This document shows, one piece after another, positions 52,757-53,130 of a stretch of 53,130 nt of DNA (position 1 is the first letter of the stretch; each line of letters starts with the position of its first letter). The DNA comes from Fuerstiella sp. (GTDB lineage: Bacteria; Planctomycetota; Planctomycetia; Planctomycetales; Planctomycetaceae): the NCBI GenBank assembly GCA_022843805.1, contig JALHMY010000067.1, positions 1 through 53,130 on the forward strand, in the 5' to 3' direction. A program made the position numbers and the translations under genes. The notes under the pieces were generated by a model. The model had not been told where the DNA came from. It searched no databases and was given only the letters and a program-made list of their open reading frames with translations.

Positions 52757-53130
52757 TAAGCGATCAGATCGTGAAATTCGGATCCCCCAAAGCGGACGCC
52801 TCACCCGATCACACGGTTCGCCTTGTCACTGTTTCCGCTTCGGAACACACGAGTCGCGGGAGTGCAACCACTTGCACGAGCACAGGCCCATCGTGCGACG
52901 GCAAGCTTCGTCTTGCCACAGATGTGCTGGACATTCGAAATGATCTGCCTCTCTATGTCGGGATGGGCGTCGCTCGAAGAACTGGAACGGCACATCGCAA
53001 AAATAAGATCTGCTGAAGAGTAAGGCACCCGCGCGCTCTGCACGCCGGGCCGTTCGATGCTGCGCGGTGCCTTAAGCCGCCTCTGCCCGATGTGGCTGGA
53101 TCCTTGTCAGCGGTTTGCCAAATGCTGCCG
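52757..53130. other. 374 bases at the window end, nothing recognised
   Basis: Short overlapping frames only; one ends with WASLEELERHIAKIRSAEE, which looks protein-like but lacks a start and ribosome site. No repeat or RNA seen. A gene may begin beyond the window. Confidence 0.3.

Noticed and set aside
1..53130. tRNA and rRNA genes
   Set aside because: No T-loop plus acceptor pairing or rRNA-like sequence was found; GGTTCAAAT/GGTTCGAAT strings occur inside genes or without cloverleaf context.

Overview
The window looks like a piece of a Planctomycetes chromosome (Planctomycetia-like). The evidence is gene content and repeats rather than a marker gene: several secreted PQQ-like beta-propeller proteins, a DUF1080/beta-lactamase fusion, two BlaI-type repressor plus M56 (BlaR1-like) membrane peptidase pairs with very large extracytoplasmic extensions, a Ser/Thr kinase with a low-complexity tail, many small lipoproteins, long gene-poor spacers and families of palindromic intergenic repeats. 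No rRNA, tRNA, CRISPR array, intact insertion sequence or phage gene was found.

Layout. 1-354: repeats only. 355-6690: secreted hydrolases (DUF1080 plus serine hydrolase, a lactonase-type propeller, a double alpha/beta hydrolase) and a 26-cysteine exported protein. 7306-13369: three secreted PQQ-like propeller proteins in one direction, the last two being paralogues separated by a repeat-rich spacer. 13382-17760: two lipoproteins on the minus strand, then a PIG-L/BshB1-type deacetylase, a single-domain response regulator and an RlmI-type rRNA methyltransferase. 17874-24118: a thioredoxin-fold protein without its cysteines, a Ser/Thr kinase with 13 perfect hexapeptide repeats, accA and a CvpA-family protein. 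24850-29316, all minus: dtd, thiO, another PQQ-like propeller and class II fructose-bisphosphate aldolase. 29554-34576: a 964-residue secreted protein, a small coiled-coil protein and a degenerate aspartyl-protease/PDZ protein.

The right part is more accessory. On the minus strand lie a Uma2-type protein with an altered active site, an ArsR/SRPBCC two-gene operon under a perfect inverted-repeat operator, an apparently frameshifted C39-like cysteine peptidase and a membrane-anchored companion. They are followed by two BlaI/M56 sensor-repressor pairs (38741-42843 and 45893-52147), each with a recognisable promoter and a perfect palindrome at the position expected of an operator. Between the pairs are a DUF4058 protein, a DUF433/DUF5615 antitoxin-toxin-like pair, a REP-like hairpin and gene remnants. 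The last kilobase has no convincing gene but contains two sigma-54-like -24/-12 elements 46 bases apart.

Working together: the core genes (accA, dtd, thiO, fba, rlmI-like) are ordinary housekeeping. The rest suggests an exported-protein-rich cell with several regulatory modules. The best candidates for unusual biology are the two M56 fusion proteins (1226 and 1918 residues), which look like protease sensors carrying large periplasmic domains and controlling their own operons through unrelated operator sequences.
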